NCBI RefSeq assembly: GCF_900108565.1
Contig: NZ_LT629971.1
Coordinates: 2,294,001-2,358,000 of the forward strand
Reading direction: 5' to 3'
DNA: 64,000 nt
Source of the DNA: Mycolicibacterium rutilum
Lineage (GTDB): Bacteria > Actinomycetota > Actinomycetes > Mycobacteriales > Mycobacteriaceae
The translations under genes were made by a program, and so were the position numbers. Positions 8,720-17,710 of this stretch are shown piece by piece. Numbering within the stretch: the first letter of the stretch is position 1; each line of letters opens with the position of its first letter. A model generated the notes under the pieces. It was not told the DNA's origin and made no database searches. It saw only the letters and a program-made list of their open reading frames with translations.

Positions 8720-11700
8720 TCAGCGCCGGCCTGCAGAGGGGACGGGCCGGCGCTCGATCGTGCCGCTGCCTTCGGTGTCGGCGAGCATCGCGGCGGCCCA
8801 TCGGAGGTGGCCCTCGTAGCCGAAACGCTCTGCCGTCCTGCGGTACCCACAAGCCAGTTCGCGATAGGTCGCCCGATCGCCCTGCGCCCGAGCCAACAGC
8901 GCCCGTGACCTCAGCAGCCAGACGTCACGGATCGCCAGCCCGTCGAGAACCGGTACGGCTGCGAGCCGCTCCAGCGCGACCTCCGCCTCGCACACGTCAC
9001 CGTCACCGCCGCGGTCCAGGAGGGTCTCCACCAGAACGGCCGTCGCCGGGATGCCCCACGACAACAGCTGGCCCTCGCACACCAGTTGGTCGAGGGCAGC
9101 ACGGATCTGCACGATCGCCTGATCGCGATCGCCGTGCCGAGCCTGCTCCCGTGCCAGATACACGTTGACCAGCCGCAGCTCGCTCAGGTTGTGGCTCTCA
9201 TGTTCGAGGACGTCACGAACTTCGGTCAACAACCTGAGTCCGCGGTCGCGCTCCGCTTCTGAATCCCGATGTGCCAGGGCCAGTCCCAAGATCACGCGGT
9301 CGAAGGCCACCGCCATGTCGTCACCGGATCGCTCGGCGATGCGCAGGGCATCCTCGATCTCGCGCACCGCTCGATCGTGGGCCGCCAGGACACCGAGAGG
9401 TATGCCGGGGAAGTACACGTAGGCCACCACGGTGGCGTAGGAGAACGACCCGGTCTCGCGGGCCATCGCCAGGCCCCGGCGCAGGTCGTCGGACCATCCG
9501 GGACGGCCCAGGCAATACCGCGCGAAACCGCGGGTCGTGTAGGCGACCGCGAGCGGCGACCCGAAAAGGAGGTCGCCTGCAGACGGGTCACCGTCGGCCG
9601 AGTCGATGGCCCGCTGCGACCACTGCAGCACGTCGCGCCACTCGCCGCCGTGCCCCTTCGGATAGATGAGCGGGAACGACAGCCCCACCGTCAACGTCGG
9701 GTCGCGGAGCGAGTCGATCAGGCCCCAGGCTTCGGATGCCAACCGCGATGCGTCGCGGATCCGGCCCTGAAACGCTCGATCTATCGCCAGCCCCGCCATC
9801 CCGATCGCCAGCGACGCCGTGTCCCCGGCGGCGGCGCACAGGTCGCGCAACTCGTCGATGTGCTCGTCGGCCACGTTCGCGTGCAGGCGCCAGGCGATGC
9901 CGCACAACATGGTGCGGGGGGCGATCTGCATCGCCCGCCGGTTCGGCTCGTCGGCCGGCAGGGCGTCCGCGATCACCCGCGCGCGTTCCCAGCTCTGCCG
10001 CGCCGAGGTGATGTCGCGGTCCGTCGCCCACGCCGCGGCACGCATGTGCCACCGGTATGCCGCGGGCAGGTCGTAAGCCGCCTCGAGGTGTTCTGCGATC
10101 AAGGCGGCGTTGTCGTCGGCCGACGCCGGGAAGCGTTCCTCGATGGCCACCGCGACGCGCCGATGCAGAGCGGCGCGATCGGTTCTGAGCTGTGACTCGT
10201 AGGCCACCGCGCGGATCAGCGGATGACGGAAGGTGTACTCAGCGCCGCGCGGACACCGCACTCGGTCGATGAGCTCCGCAGCCAGCAGTTCGTCGACCAC
10301 CGCATCGGGCTGCAGTGCGGCGAGCAGATCCGCCCCGAACCTGGCGCCGAGAATCGAAGCCGCACTCAATGTCCTGCGGGAAGATGCACTCAACCGGTCG
10401 ATGCGCGCCTTGATCGCGGCCTGCACCGTGGCCGGCACACAGACGTCGGCAACGTCGACCTCGCAGACGTATTCGCCGTGCGCGCCCTGCAGCACACCGC
10501 GCTGCACCATCTCGCGCACCATCTCCTCGGCGAAGAACGGGTTCCCCGAGGCGCGTTCGGTGATGACCGTCGCCAGCCGCGCCGCCGACGGGTCACCCCC
10601 CACCAACTCGCCGAGCAACATGGCGGTCTCCGAATCATGCAGCGGCGCAAGCGCAATGGCATGCGCGCCCGGCACCCGGGAGAGGGCGCCGACGTATTCA
10701 GGACGAAACGTGATCAACACCAGCTGTGGCGTCTGCGGGACCACGGTGAGGAAATCGCCGAGCAGTGACTCGCTGGCCGGATCGATCCAGTGCGCGTCCT
10801 CGACGATGAACAGCGCCGGTTCTTTACGTGACAACGAGGCAGTGTTGATCAGCGCGGTGAGCCGTCGGCGGCGCGCGTCGGGATCGATCTGCGGCGACGA
10901 CAGATCGGGGTCGGCGATACCCAGCAGGTCGTCGAGCAGCAGCAGGTCCAGCGGGTCGGACTCCGGATACTGCTCACGGATGCGGGCGCGGGCCGCCTGG
11001 CCGTCGAGGTCAACCACTCCGGCGCCCGCCCGCAGTAATCGGGTCACCGCGTGGAACGGGACGTCCTGGGCGTGCGACTCGCAGAACGTCCAGTGCACCT
11101 CGATGCCACGGGCGCTGGCCAGCGCGGCGGCCTCGCGGGCCACCCGGCTCTTGCCGACACCCGCGGATCCGGACAGGCTCACGACGCCGCCGCGACCGCG
11201 GATGGTGCCGCCGATGAGACCGTCAAGAGTGGCCATCTCCCCGCGCCGCCCGACCAGGCTGGCTTCGACGCGATCGGTCATGACATCACGGCCGTGGACC
11301 GAGCGCAGTCGCTGCGCACGCACGGGGAGATCGGACCCCTTGACGCGGACGAATTCCGGATCGGTGAGCGACGCGAGGTGAGCGACGAGTCGCGCGGTCG
11401 TCTCCGAGAGCAGCACGCCTCCCGGAGGCGCCGCCGACTCGATTCGCTTCGCGAATCCGACCGTTTCGCCGGTCGCGACATAGCCGAGCGACCCCGACCC
11501 GATGTCTCCGGCGATCACCCGCCCGGAGTTCACGCCCACCCGCACGAGCAGGTCGACGCCGTCGCGGTCCTTGACGGCGGCGGCCAGTCGCTTGGCCTCG
11601 CGCTGGATCTCCAGCGCGCTCAGGCAAGCGCGAAAAGCGTGGTCCTCCAACGCGATCGGGGCACCGAACAGCGCCATCACACCGTCGCCGTTGTACTCGA

Positions 11701-11953
11701 CGGTGCCGCCGTAGCGGCGCGCCGCCTGTGCGGACCGCTCGACCAGTTCGGTCATGATCTCGCGCAGGCGCTCGCCGTCAACCGCGGCCGCGAGGTCCAT
11801 CGAGCGCACCACGTCGGCGAACAGCACCGTCACCTGTTTGTACTCCGGGAGGCCACACGGGGCCGCGGCTCGCGCACCGCACTCGTCGCAGAACTTGGCG
11901 CCGTGCCGCAGACCCGTGCCGCACGACCTGCACACCGCTGCCGTCGACGTCAC
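8720..11953 (-). CDS. Zinc-ribbon / class III adenylyl cyclase / AAA-STAND ATPase fusion
   Basis: 1077 aa from GTG 11953. Order: a zinc ribbon (C8, C11, C22, C25); a class III nucleotide cyclase domain (about 40-220) with both metal-binding Asp positions visible (FADVVRSM, D47; YNGDGVMALFG, D90) and the RVGVNSGRVIAGDIG segment; an ATPase with Walker A SGSAGVGKS (about 255); then a helical-repeat region to the C-terminus. Mycobacteria have several cyclase-ATPase proteins, some with a LuxR HTH; here no C-terminal HTH is seen. The frame is open as far as 13171, but the zinc ribbon begins at the GTG chosen. Probably makes cAMP. Confidence 0.88.
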   Translation of the reverse strand: MTSTAAVCRSCGTGLRHGAKFCDECGARAAAPCGLPEYKQVTVLFADVVRSMDLAAAVDGERLREIMTELVERSAQAARRYGGTVEYNGDGVMALFGAPIALEDHAFRACLSALEIQREAKRLAAAVKDRDGVDLLVRVGVNSGRVIAGDIGSGSLGYVATGETVGFAKRIESAAPPGGVLLSETTARLVAHLASLTDPEFVRVKGSDLPVRAQRLRSVHGRDVMTDRVEASLVGRRGEMATLDGLIGGTIRGRGGVVSLSGSAGVGKSRVAREAAALASARGIEVHWTFCESHAQDVPFHAVTRLLRAGAGVVDLDGQAARARIREQYPESDPLDLLLLDDLLGIADPDLSSPQIDPDARRRRLTALINTASLSRKEPALFIVEDAHWIDPASESLLGDFLTVVPQTPQLVLITFRPEYVGALSRVPGAHAIALAPLHDSETAMLLGELVGGDPSAARLATVITERASGNPFFAEEMVREMVQRGVLQGAHGEYVCEVDVADVCVPATVQAAIKARIDRLSASSRRTLSAASILGARFGADLLAALQPDAVVDELLAAELIDRVRCPRGAEYTFRHPLIRAVAYESQLRTDRAALHRRVAVAIEERFPASADDNAALIAEHLEAAYDLPAAYRWHMRAAAWATDRDITSARQSWERARVIADALPADEPNRRAMQIAPRTMLCGIAWRLHANVADEHIDELRDLCAAAGDTASLAIGMAGLAIDRAFQGRIRDASRLASEAWGLIDSLRDPTLTVGLSFPLIYPKGHGGEWRDVLQWSQRAIDSADGDPSAGDLLFGSPLAVAYTTRGFARYCLGRPGWSDDLRRGLAMARETGSFSYATVVAYVYFPGIPLGVLAAHDRAVREIEDALRIAERSGDDMAVAFDRVILGLALAHRDSEAERDRGLRLLTEVRDVLEHESHNLSELRLVNVYLAREQARHGDRDQAIVQIRAALDQLVCEGQLLSWGIPATAVLVETLLDRGGDGDVCEAEVALERLAAVPVLDGLAIRDVWLLRSRALLARAQGDRATYRELACGYRRTAERFGYEGHLRWAAAMLADTEGSGTIERRPVPSAGRR
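8722..8754 (+). terminator. GC-rich hairpin after the exported-protein gene
   Basis: AGCGCCGGCC (8722-8731) and its exact complement (8745-8754) can form a 10-bp stem with a 13-base loop, 11 bp after the stop at 8711. There is no T-tract, which is common for mycobacterial terminators. It overlaps the last codons of the convergent cyclase gene. Confidence 0.45.
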
Positions 11954-12088
11954 TGTTTTACCGCCGATCCGGACGGCACCCACGTGCCTCCGATGCGCCC
12001 AGGGTAGGACCAGCCACCGGCGGGCACGGACCGAAACGCCAATATTGACGAGCTCGACGAAACGCGCCTCCGAGTAACGTGACCGCCC

Positions 12089-13174
12089 GTGACGCACAGC
12101 GGACCTCTTGCGGGCGTGAAAGTCATCGAACTCGGCGGCATCGGTCCGGGACCGCACGCCGCGATGGTGCTGGCCGATCTCGGCGCCGACGTGGTGCGCG
12201 TGCGCAGGCCCGGCGGGTTGCAGATCCCGGCCGAGAACGTCGACCTGCTGCACCGCGGCAAACGCGTCGTCGACCTCGACGTCAAGCAGGACCCGGGCGC
12301 GCTGCTGAACCTGGCCGCCAAGGCCGACGTGTTGATCGACGCGTTCCGGCCGGGCACCTGCGAACGCCTCGGCATCGGGCCCGACGAATGCGCGGCGGTC
12401 AATCCGCGGCTCATCTACGCGCGGATCACCGGCTGGGGTCAGCACGGCCCGCTGGCGCAGACCGCCGGCCACGACATCAACTACCTCTCCCAGACCGGCG
12501 CGCTGTCGGCGATCGGATACCGCGACCGGCCGCCGGTCGCGCCGCTGAACCTGGTCGCCGACTTCGGCGGCGGGTCGATGTTCGTGCTGCTCGGCATCGT
12601 GTCCGCACTGTACGAACGCGAGCGCTCCGGGCTGGGGCAGGTGATCGACGCGGCGATGGTCGACGGTGTCTCGGTGCTGGCGCAGATGGCGTGGACGATG
12701 AAGGCGACCGGCACGCTGAGCGACGAACGCGAGTCGTTCATGCTCGACGGCGGCGCACCGTTCTACCGCACTTACGAAACCGCCGACGGCAGGTACATGG
12801 CCGTCGGCGCGATCGAGCCGCAGTTCTACGCGCAACTGCTCGACGGCCTCGGACTCGATCCGGCCGAACTGCCGCATCAACTCGACAAGGCGGCGTACCC
12901 GCAGATGCACGCCGTGTTCGCCGAGCGGTTCGCAAGCAAAACCCGCGACGAGTGGTCCGCGATCTTCGCGGGCACCGACGCGTGTGTCACCCCGGTGCTG
13001 ACGTGGAGCGAGGCGGCGCACAACGACCACCTGCGCGCACGGTCGACGCTGGTGCAGGCCGACGGCGCCGATCAGGCCGCGCCGGCGCCGCGGTTCTCGC
13101 GCACACCGGCCGGCCCGGTCGGCTCGCCGCCGCAGCACACCACGCCGATCGCCGATATTGACTGGGACCAATAA
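12089..13174 (+). CDS. far: CaiB/BaiF family protein, alpha-methylacyl-CoA racemase-like
   Basis: 361 aa, GTG start. Family III CoA-transferase fold: [20 protein letters not shown] and [16 protein letters not shown] at the N-terminus, [30 protein letters not shown] and [20 protein letters not shown]. The latter region carries the His-Asp elements of the racemase active site. Length and motifs match mycobacterial Mcr/far (Rv0855-like), which epimerise 2-methyl-branched acyl-CoAs before beta-oxidation. CoA transfer instead of racemisation cannot be excluded. It starts 135 bp from the divergent cyclase gene. Confidence 0.9.
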   Translation: MTHSGPLAGVKVIELGGIGPGPHAAMVLADLGADVVRVRRPGGLQIPAENVDLLHRGKRVVDLDVKQDPGALLNLAAKADVLIDAFRPGTCERLGIGPDECAAVNPRLIYARITGWGQHGPLAQTAGHDINYLSQTGALSAIGYRDRPPVAPLNLVADFGGGSMFVLLGIVSALYERERSGLGQVIDAAMVDGVSVLAQMAWTMKATGTLSDERESFMLDGGAPFYRTYETADGRYMAVGAIEPQFYAQLLDGLGLDPAELPHQLDKAAYPQMHAVFAERFASKTRDEWSAIFAGTDACVTPVLTWSEAAHNDHLRARSTLVQADGADQAAPAPRFSRTPAGPVGSPPQHTTPIADIDWDQ

Positions 13175-13226
13175 TTAGCTGGAAAGGCCTATACATCAGG
13201 CTGGCGACTTGGCTAGGATTTGCCGC

Positions 13227-13685
13227 ATGGCGGTTCAGGCATCGCGGGAAGTGGTTTTCGAGGCGCCCAAAGACGTCATTCTCGACGCGCTCGCCGACAT
13301 CGACGCGGTCCCGACGTGGTCGCCCGTGCACAAGTCCGCCGAGGTGCTCGACCGCCATCCCGACGGCCGGCCCCACCACGTCAAGGCGACGTTCAAGATC
13401 ATGGGCGTCACCGACAAGGAAGTCCTCGAGTACCACTGGGGCGACGACTGGGTGGTGTGGGACGCCAAGGCGACGCTGCAGCAGCGCGGCCAGCACGGCG
13501 AGTACAACCTGACCGCCATCGGCGAGGACCGCACCCGGGTGCGGTTCGACATCGTGATCGACCTGGCCGCCCCGATCCCCGAATTCCTGCTGCGCCGGGC
13601 GAAGAGGATGGTGCTCGACGTGGCGACCGAGAACCTGCGTCGACGGGTGATGACCGACGACCAGTCTTCCGCTCAGCCCGATTAG
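13227..13685 (+). CDS. SRPBCC-family protein, copy 3 (Rv0857-like)
   Basis: 152 aa. The third member of the family in this window shares the N-terminal ASREVVFEAPKDVILDALAD block, the TWSPVHKSAEVLDRHPDGRP strand pair and the C-terminal LRRAKRMVLDVATENLRRRV helix. It differs more from copies 1 and 2 than they do from each other. ATG 13227 aligns with the paralogues' starts. It sits 52 bp downstream of the far-like gene, the same order as I remember in M. tuberculosis. Confidence 0.88.
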   Translation: MAVQASREVVFEAPKDVILDALADIDAVPTWSPVHKSAEVLDRHPDGRPHHVKATFKIMGVTDKEVLEYHWGDDWVVWDAKATLQQRGQHGEYNLTAIGEDRTRVRFDIVIDLAAPIPEFLLRRAKRMVLDVATENLRRRVMTDDQSSAQPD

Positions 13686-13724
13686 CGCGGAATAGGATCC
13701 GCTCGCGCTCCGGTTGCACGCTGC

Positions 13725-14648
13725 ATGCCGACCGGAGTTTTTCTCTTCCCCAGCCCGAACGCCACCAACGTCGTCGACGACGTCATCGACAAGGCGCGCG
13801 CCGCCTATGACGTTGGCGTGCGCCAGATCTGGCTGGCCCAGCAGCTGGCGCAGGACGCGATCGGTCTCGCCGGGCACATCGGAGCCGCCGTCCCCGGCCT
13901 CGGCGTCGGCACGTCGGTGGTGCCGATCAACCCCCGCCACCCGTTGCTCATCGCGTCGCAGGCGCAGACCGCGCAGGCCGCCGCACACGGCAACTTCAGC
14001 CTCGGGCTCGGACTCGGCGCGCACGCGGTGGAAACCGAGGCGTTCGGTCAGGCGTGGCCGAACACCGTCCAACGCCTCAGGGAGCATCTGACCGTGCTGC
14101 GGTCGATCCTCGACGACGGGGCCGTCGACTTCCACGGCGAGGAGGTCAGCGCGGTCTCGATCTGGCCGGTGACCGTCGCCGGCGGTACCCCGATACCGGT
14201 GTACGTCGCCGCGATGGGGCCCAAGGCGCTGCAGGTCACCGGTGAACTCGCTGACGGCACAATGCCTTACCTCGCCGGACCGCGCACCCTCAAGGAGTTC
14301 ATCGTGCCGACGATCACGGCTGCCGCCGAGCAGGCCGGCCGTCCTGCGCCGCGCATCATCGCCGCCGCACCCGCCCTCGTGCTGGACGACGTCGACGCCG
14401 CCCGTGCGGTGTCAGACCAGAAGCTGGCGTTCTACGAGACGATCCCGTCGTACCGAAAGGTGCTCGCGCGCGAGGGCGTACAGTCGGCCACCGAACTCGC
14501 GGCGATCGGCTCGACCGAGGCGGTGGTGGAGCGGATGCGCGATTATCTCGACGCCGGGGCCACCGATGTGGTGCTCAATCCGCTGCGCACCGAACCCGGT
14601 GACCTCGAGGCGCTTTGGGAGGTCGCGCGCAACATCGACGCAACATGA
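13725..14648 (+). CDS. LLM-class F420-dependent oxidoreductase
   Basis: 307 aa. A luciferase-like TIM-barrel protein, beginning with a beta strand (PTGVFLFPSP). It has the IWLAQQLAQDAIGLAGHIGA block, GTSVVPINPRHPLLIASQAQ and FSLGLGLGAHAVETEAFG, which are hallmarks of the bacterial luciferase-like/F420 family. The C-terminal segment (STEAVVERMRDYLDAGATDV) is standard. It probably uses F420 or FMN to reduce or oxidise an organic substrate that cannot be identified. It is followed 18 bp later by the GntR gene. Confidence 0.87.
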   Translation: MPTGVFLFPSPNATNVVDDVIDKARAAYDVGVRQIWLAQQLAQDAIGLAGHIGAAVPGLGVGTSVVPINPRHPLLIASQAQTAQAAAHGNFSLGLGLGAHAVETEAFGQAWPNTVQRLREHLTVLRSILDDGAVDFHGEEVSAVSIWPVTVAGGTPIPVYVAAMGPKALQVTGELADGTMPYLAGPRTLKEFIVPTITAAAEQAGRPAPRIIAAAPALVLDDVDAARAVSDQKLAFYETIPSYRKVLAREGVQSATELAAIGSTEAVVERMRDYLDAGATDVVLNPLRTEPGDLEALWEVARNIDAT

Positions 14649-14666
14649 GGTGCCTACCGTAGCGGG

Positions 14667-15392
14667 ATGCCGTCGCGACGCCGTTCGCCGCTGTTGGCGC
14701 GTTTGGTGGTCGAGGCGCCCGGCCGCCCGCAGCAGGCCATCCTCGACGAGCTGAGGCGGGTGCTGCTCGACGGCGCCGTCTTGCCCGGCACCCCGATCCC
14801 GCTGGCCGAGGTGGCCGACCTGTTCGGGGTCAGCCAGATCCCGGTGCGCGAAGCGCTCAAGACGCTGATCGGGGAAGGGCTGGTGACCCACCGCAGCAAT
14901 TTCGGCTACACCGTCGCGCAGTTGACGCCGCTGGAGCTGCGCGAGATGTACATCGTGCGCGAGACCCTGGAGTCGGCCGCGCTGGCCGCGGCGGTCGCCA
15001 ACGCGACCGACGGGGACCGGGCCGCGATCGTCGCCGCCAACGAGGCCCTGCAGCACGCGATCCGCGAGGACGACCCCAGCGCCTATCACCGCCAGAGCCG
15101 CGGCTTCCACCTCGCCCTGACGCGGCCCTCACGGATGCACCGGCTGCTGCACATGCTCGAATCCGCTTGGAACGTCACCGAACCCGTGCAATCGATGGTG
15201 CACGTGTCAGGCGACGACCGGGCGGCGTTGCACGCCGACCACTGCGAAATGGTCGGGGTGTTCCTCGCCGGCGACGTCGAGGGCCTGCTGACCGCGGCGG
15301 AGGCGCACGCGCAGCGGCTCAATTCGGTCATCTCAACCCTGCCCACCGACACCGGTCTGTTGATGCCGACGGATATATCTTCTGCGCAATAG
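14667..15392 (+). CDS. GntR-family regulator, FadR/FCD subfamily
   Basis: 241 aa. An N-terminal winged helix (IPLAEVADLFGVSQIPVREA, LKTLIGEGLVTH; about residues 35-75) precedes an all-helical FCD ligand domain with the metal/ligand pattern RETLESAALAAAVAN, YHRQSRGFHLALT and DDRAALHADHCEMV. It lies directly upstream of the NCS1 permease and racemase (54 bp), so I infer control of ureide or hydantoin uptake. FCD proteins usually sense small carboxylates. No obvious operator was found in the short upstream gap. Confidence 0.88.
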   Translation: MPSRRRSPLLARLVVEAPGRPQQAILDELRRVLLDGAVLPGTPIPLAEVADLFGVSQIPVREALKTLIGEGLVTHRSNFGYTVAQLTPLELREMYIVRETLESAALAAAVANATDGDRAAIVAANEALQHAIREDDPSAYHRQSRGFHLALTRPSRMHRLLHMLESAWNVTEPVQSMVHVSGDDRAALHADHCEMVGVFLAGDVEGLLTAAEAHAQRLNSVISTLPTDTGLLMPTDISSAQ

Positions 15393-15446
15393 CCGGGTAG
15401 TTCACCGGAAATAGCGACGCAACACAGCGCGGTTAGCGTCCGCGCC

Positions 15447-16997
15447 ATGACCAACCTCGAAACCGCAGGCAGGACTGACCTCCCGCCCGGCACCATCATC
15501 GCTGCCGGCGACATCGTCGAAGCCGCCGGCCATCCCATCGGCAGCGGCGTCATCAAACCCGGATACGACCTCCGCCTCACCAACGAGGACCTGGCCCCGC
15601 TGCGAAAGCAGACCTGGTCGTCGTACAACATCTTCGCGTTCTGGATGTCCGACGTGCACAGCGTCGGCGGGTACGTCACCGCCGGCAGCCTGTTCGCGCT
15701 CGGCCTGGCCAGTTGGCAGGTGCTCGTCGCCCTGCTGATCGGCATCATCATCGTCAACGTGTTCTGCAATCTGGTGGCCAAACCCAGCCAGGCCACCGGC
15801 GTGCCCTACCCGGTGATCTGCCGCAGCGTGTTCGGCGTGCTCGGAGCGAACATCCCGGCCATCATCCGCGGCCTGATCGCGGTGGCGTGGTACGGCATCC
15901 AGACCTACCTGGCCTCGGCGGCGCTGGACGTGGTGCTGCTCAAGCTGTTCCCGGGGCTCATGCCCTACGCGGAGGTGGAGCAGTACGGCTTCGCCGGGCT
16001 GTCGCTGCTCGGCTGGGGCAGCTTCATCCTGCTGTGGATCCTGCAGGCCTGCGTGTTCTGGCGCGGCATGGAGTCCATCCGCAAGTTCATCGACTTCTGC
16101 GGACCCGCGGTCTACGTCGTGATGTTCCTGCTGTGCGGATACCTGATCTATCAGGCCGGCTGGGGCGCAATCGATCTCAACCTCGGCGACGTCACCTACA
16201 CCGGCCTGTCGTCGATCCCGGTGATGCTCGGCGCGATCGCGCTGGTGGTCTCGTACTTCTCCGGGCCGATGCTCAACTTCGGCGACTTCTCCCGCTACGG
16301 CAAGTCGTTCGCGGCCGTCAAGCGCGGGAACTTCCTCGGTCTTCCGGTCAACTTCCTGCTGTTCTCCATCCTGGTCGTGGTGACGGCGTCGCTGACGGTG
16401 CCGGTGTTCGGCGAGCTGCTCACCGACCCGGTCGAAACCGTGGCGCGCATCGACTCGACGTTCGCGATCGTACTGGGCGCGTTGACGTTCACCATCGCGA
16501 CCATCGGCATCAACATCGTCGCGAACTTCATCTCGCCGGCGTTCGACTTCTCCAACGTCAGCCCGCAGCGCATCAGCTGGCGTGCCGGCGGCATGATCGC
16601 GGCCGTCGGGTCGGTGCTGATCACGCCGTGGAACCTGTACAACAACCCGGAGGTCATCCACTACACGCTGGAGACCCTCGGCGCGTTCATCGGCCCGCTG
16701 TTCGGTGTGCTGATCGCCCACTACTACCTGGTGCACAAGCAGAAGGTGGTCGTCGACGACATGTTCACCCTCGATGAGGACGGAACCTACTGGTACACCA
16801 AGGGTTACAACCCGGCTGCGGTCATCGCGACCGTGATCGGCGCCGTGGTGGCGGTGGTCCCGGTGCTGCTGGGCGGTTCGGTGGTCGGCATGCACACCGC
16901 CGCGCAGTACAGCTGGTTTATCGGGTGCGGGCTCGGGTTCGCCGCGTACTGGGCGATGGCCACCCGCGGCCGCTTCGCGGTGCCTGCCCTGCCGTGA
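15447..16997 (+). CDS. NCS1-family permease (allantoin/hydantoin/nucleobase type)
   Basis: 516 aa with about 12 hydrophobic segments. NCS1 signatures: the N-terminal RLTNEDLAPLRKQTWSSYNI, then WMSDVHSVGGYVTAGSLFAL, PSQATGVPYPVICRSVFGV, IAVAWYGIQTYLAS and GPMLNFGDFSRYGKSF. The N-terminal motif (L.P...R.W..Y....W) is that of the Fur/Mhp1/PucI branch. The next gene overlaps it by 4 bp and encodes a hydantoin/allantoin racemase, and allantoinase plus allantoicase follow, so allantoin is the best substrate guess. Hydantoin, uracil or cytosine remain possible. Confidence 0.9.
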   Translation: MTNLETAGRTDLPPGTIIAAGDIVEAAGHPIGSGVIKPGYDLRLTNEDLAPLRKQTWSSYNIFAFWMSDVHSVGGYVTAGSLFALGLASWQVLVALLIGIIIVNVFCNLVAKPSQATGVPYPVICRSVFGVLGANIPAIIRGLIAVAWYGIQTYLASAALDVVLLKLFPGLMPYAEVEQYGFAGLSLLGWGSFILLWILQACVFWRGMESIRKFIDFCGPAVYVVMFLLCGYLIYQAGWGAIDLNLGDVTYTGLSSIPVMLGAIALVVSYFSGPMLNFGDFSRYGKSFAAVKRGNFLGLPVNFLLFSILVVVTASLTVPVFGELLTDPVETVARIDSTFAIVLGALTFTIATIGINIVANFISPAFDFSNVSPQRISWRAGGMIAAVGSVLITPWNLYNNPEVIHYTLETLGAFIGPLFGVLIAHYYLVHKQKVVVDDMFTLDEDGTYWYTKGYNPAAVIATVIGAVVAVVPVLLGGSVVGMHTAAQYSWFIGCGLGFAAYWAMATRGRFAVPALP

Positions 16998-17710
16998 CGC
17001 GGATCTGGGTCATCAACCCGAACACCACCGAGGCGATGACGGCCGCGATCGAGCGCTCCGCTCGGGCCGTCGTCGCCCCGGGCACGGTGGTCACCGGCGT
17101 CACCTCCGAGATCGGGCCCGCTTCGATCGAGAGCCATTACGACGAGGCGCTTTCGGTGCCCGGTGTGCTGCGCGCGATCGAGCGTGGTGAACGCGAGGGG
17201 GTGGACGGCTATGTCATCGCGTGCTTCGGTGACCCGGGTCTGGACGCCGCACGCGAGGCGGCGGCCGGCCCGGTGATCGGCATCGCCGAGGCCGCGATGC
17301 ACACCGCGAGCCACCTCGGGCGCGGGTTCAGCGTCGTCACCACGTTGGCGCGGACCATCGGGCGCGCCGAGGACCTCGCCAACCACTATGGGATGCAGCG
17401 GTTCTGCCGCGGGGTCCACGCCTGCGACATCCCGGTGCTCGACCTGGACACCGACCCAGACGCGCGCAAGATCGTCACCGAGGCGTGCCGGGAGGCCGTC
17501 GAGTCCGACGGTTCCGACGTGGTGGTCCTCGGGTGCGCGGGAATGGCGTCGATGTGCGCGCCGATATCGGCCGAACTGGGTGTGCCGGTCGTCGACGGCG
17601 TCACCGCGGCGACGCTCACGGTGCGGTCGCTGGTCGCGATGGGATTAGGCACCTCCAAGCGCGGCGAGTTCGCCGCGCCGCTGCCGAAGGACTACCTGAC
17701 CGGCGGGTGA
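16994..17710 (+). CDS. Hydantoin/allantoin racemase (Asp/Glu racemase superfamily)
   Basis: 238 aa. The GTG at 16994 overlaps the permease stop (GTGA), which fixes the start. Strands and motifs are those of HyuE/AllR racemases: RIWVINPNTTEAM, the first catalytic Cys in VIACFGDPGLDAARE (about 76) and the second in VVLGCAGMASM (about 180). These enzymes interconvert the enantiomers of 5-substituted hydantoins, including allantoin, so that both forms can be used by a stereoselective allantoinase. The 3' end overlaps the convergent allantoinase gene by 19 bp. Confidence 0.88.
   Translation: MTRIWVINPNTTEAMTAAIERSARAVVAPGTVVTGVTSEIGPASIESHYDEALSVPGVLRAIERGEREGVDGYVIACFGDPGLDAAREAAAGPVIGIAEAAMHTASHLGRGFSVVTTLARTIGRAEDLANHYGMQRFCRGVHACDIPVLDLDTDPDARKIVTEACREAVESDGSDVVVLGCAGMASMCAPISAELGVPVVDGVTAATLTVRSLVAMGLGTSKRGEFAAPLPKDYLTGG

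Noticed and set aside
11954..13171. Upstream extension of the cyclase frame by about 406 codons on the - strand
   Set aside because: It lies opposite the far-like gene, has the Arg/Val/His-rich look of antisense GC-rich frames, and the zinc ribbon gives a natural N-terminus at 11953.
13175..13226. Promoter or terminator between the far-like gene and SRPBCC copy 3
   Set aside because: Only a weak, short complementary pair is present; not enough to call.
15402..16895. 497-codon - strand frame
   Set aside because: Antisense to the NCS1 permease; extreme His/Gln/Asp/Arg content and no membrane segments or domains.
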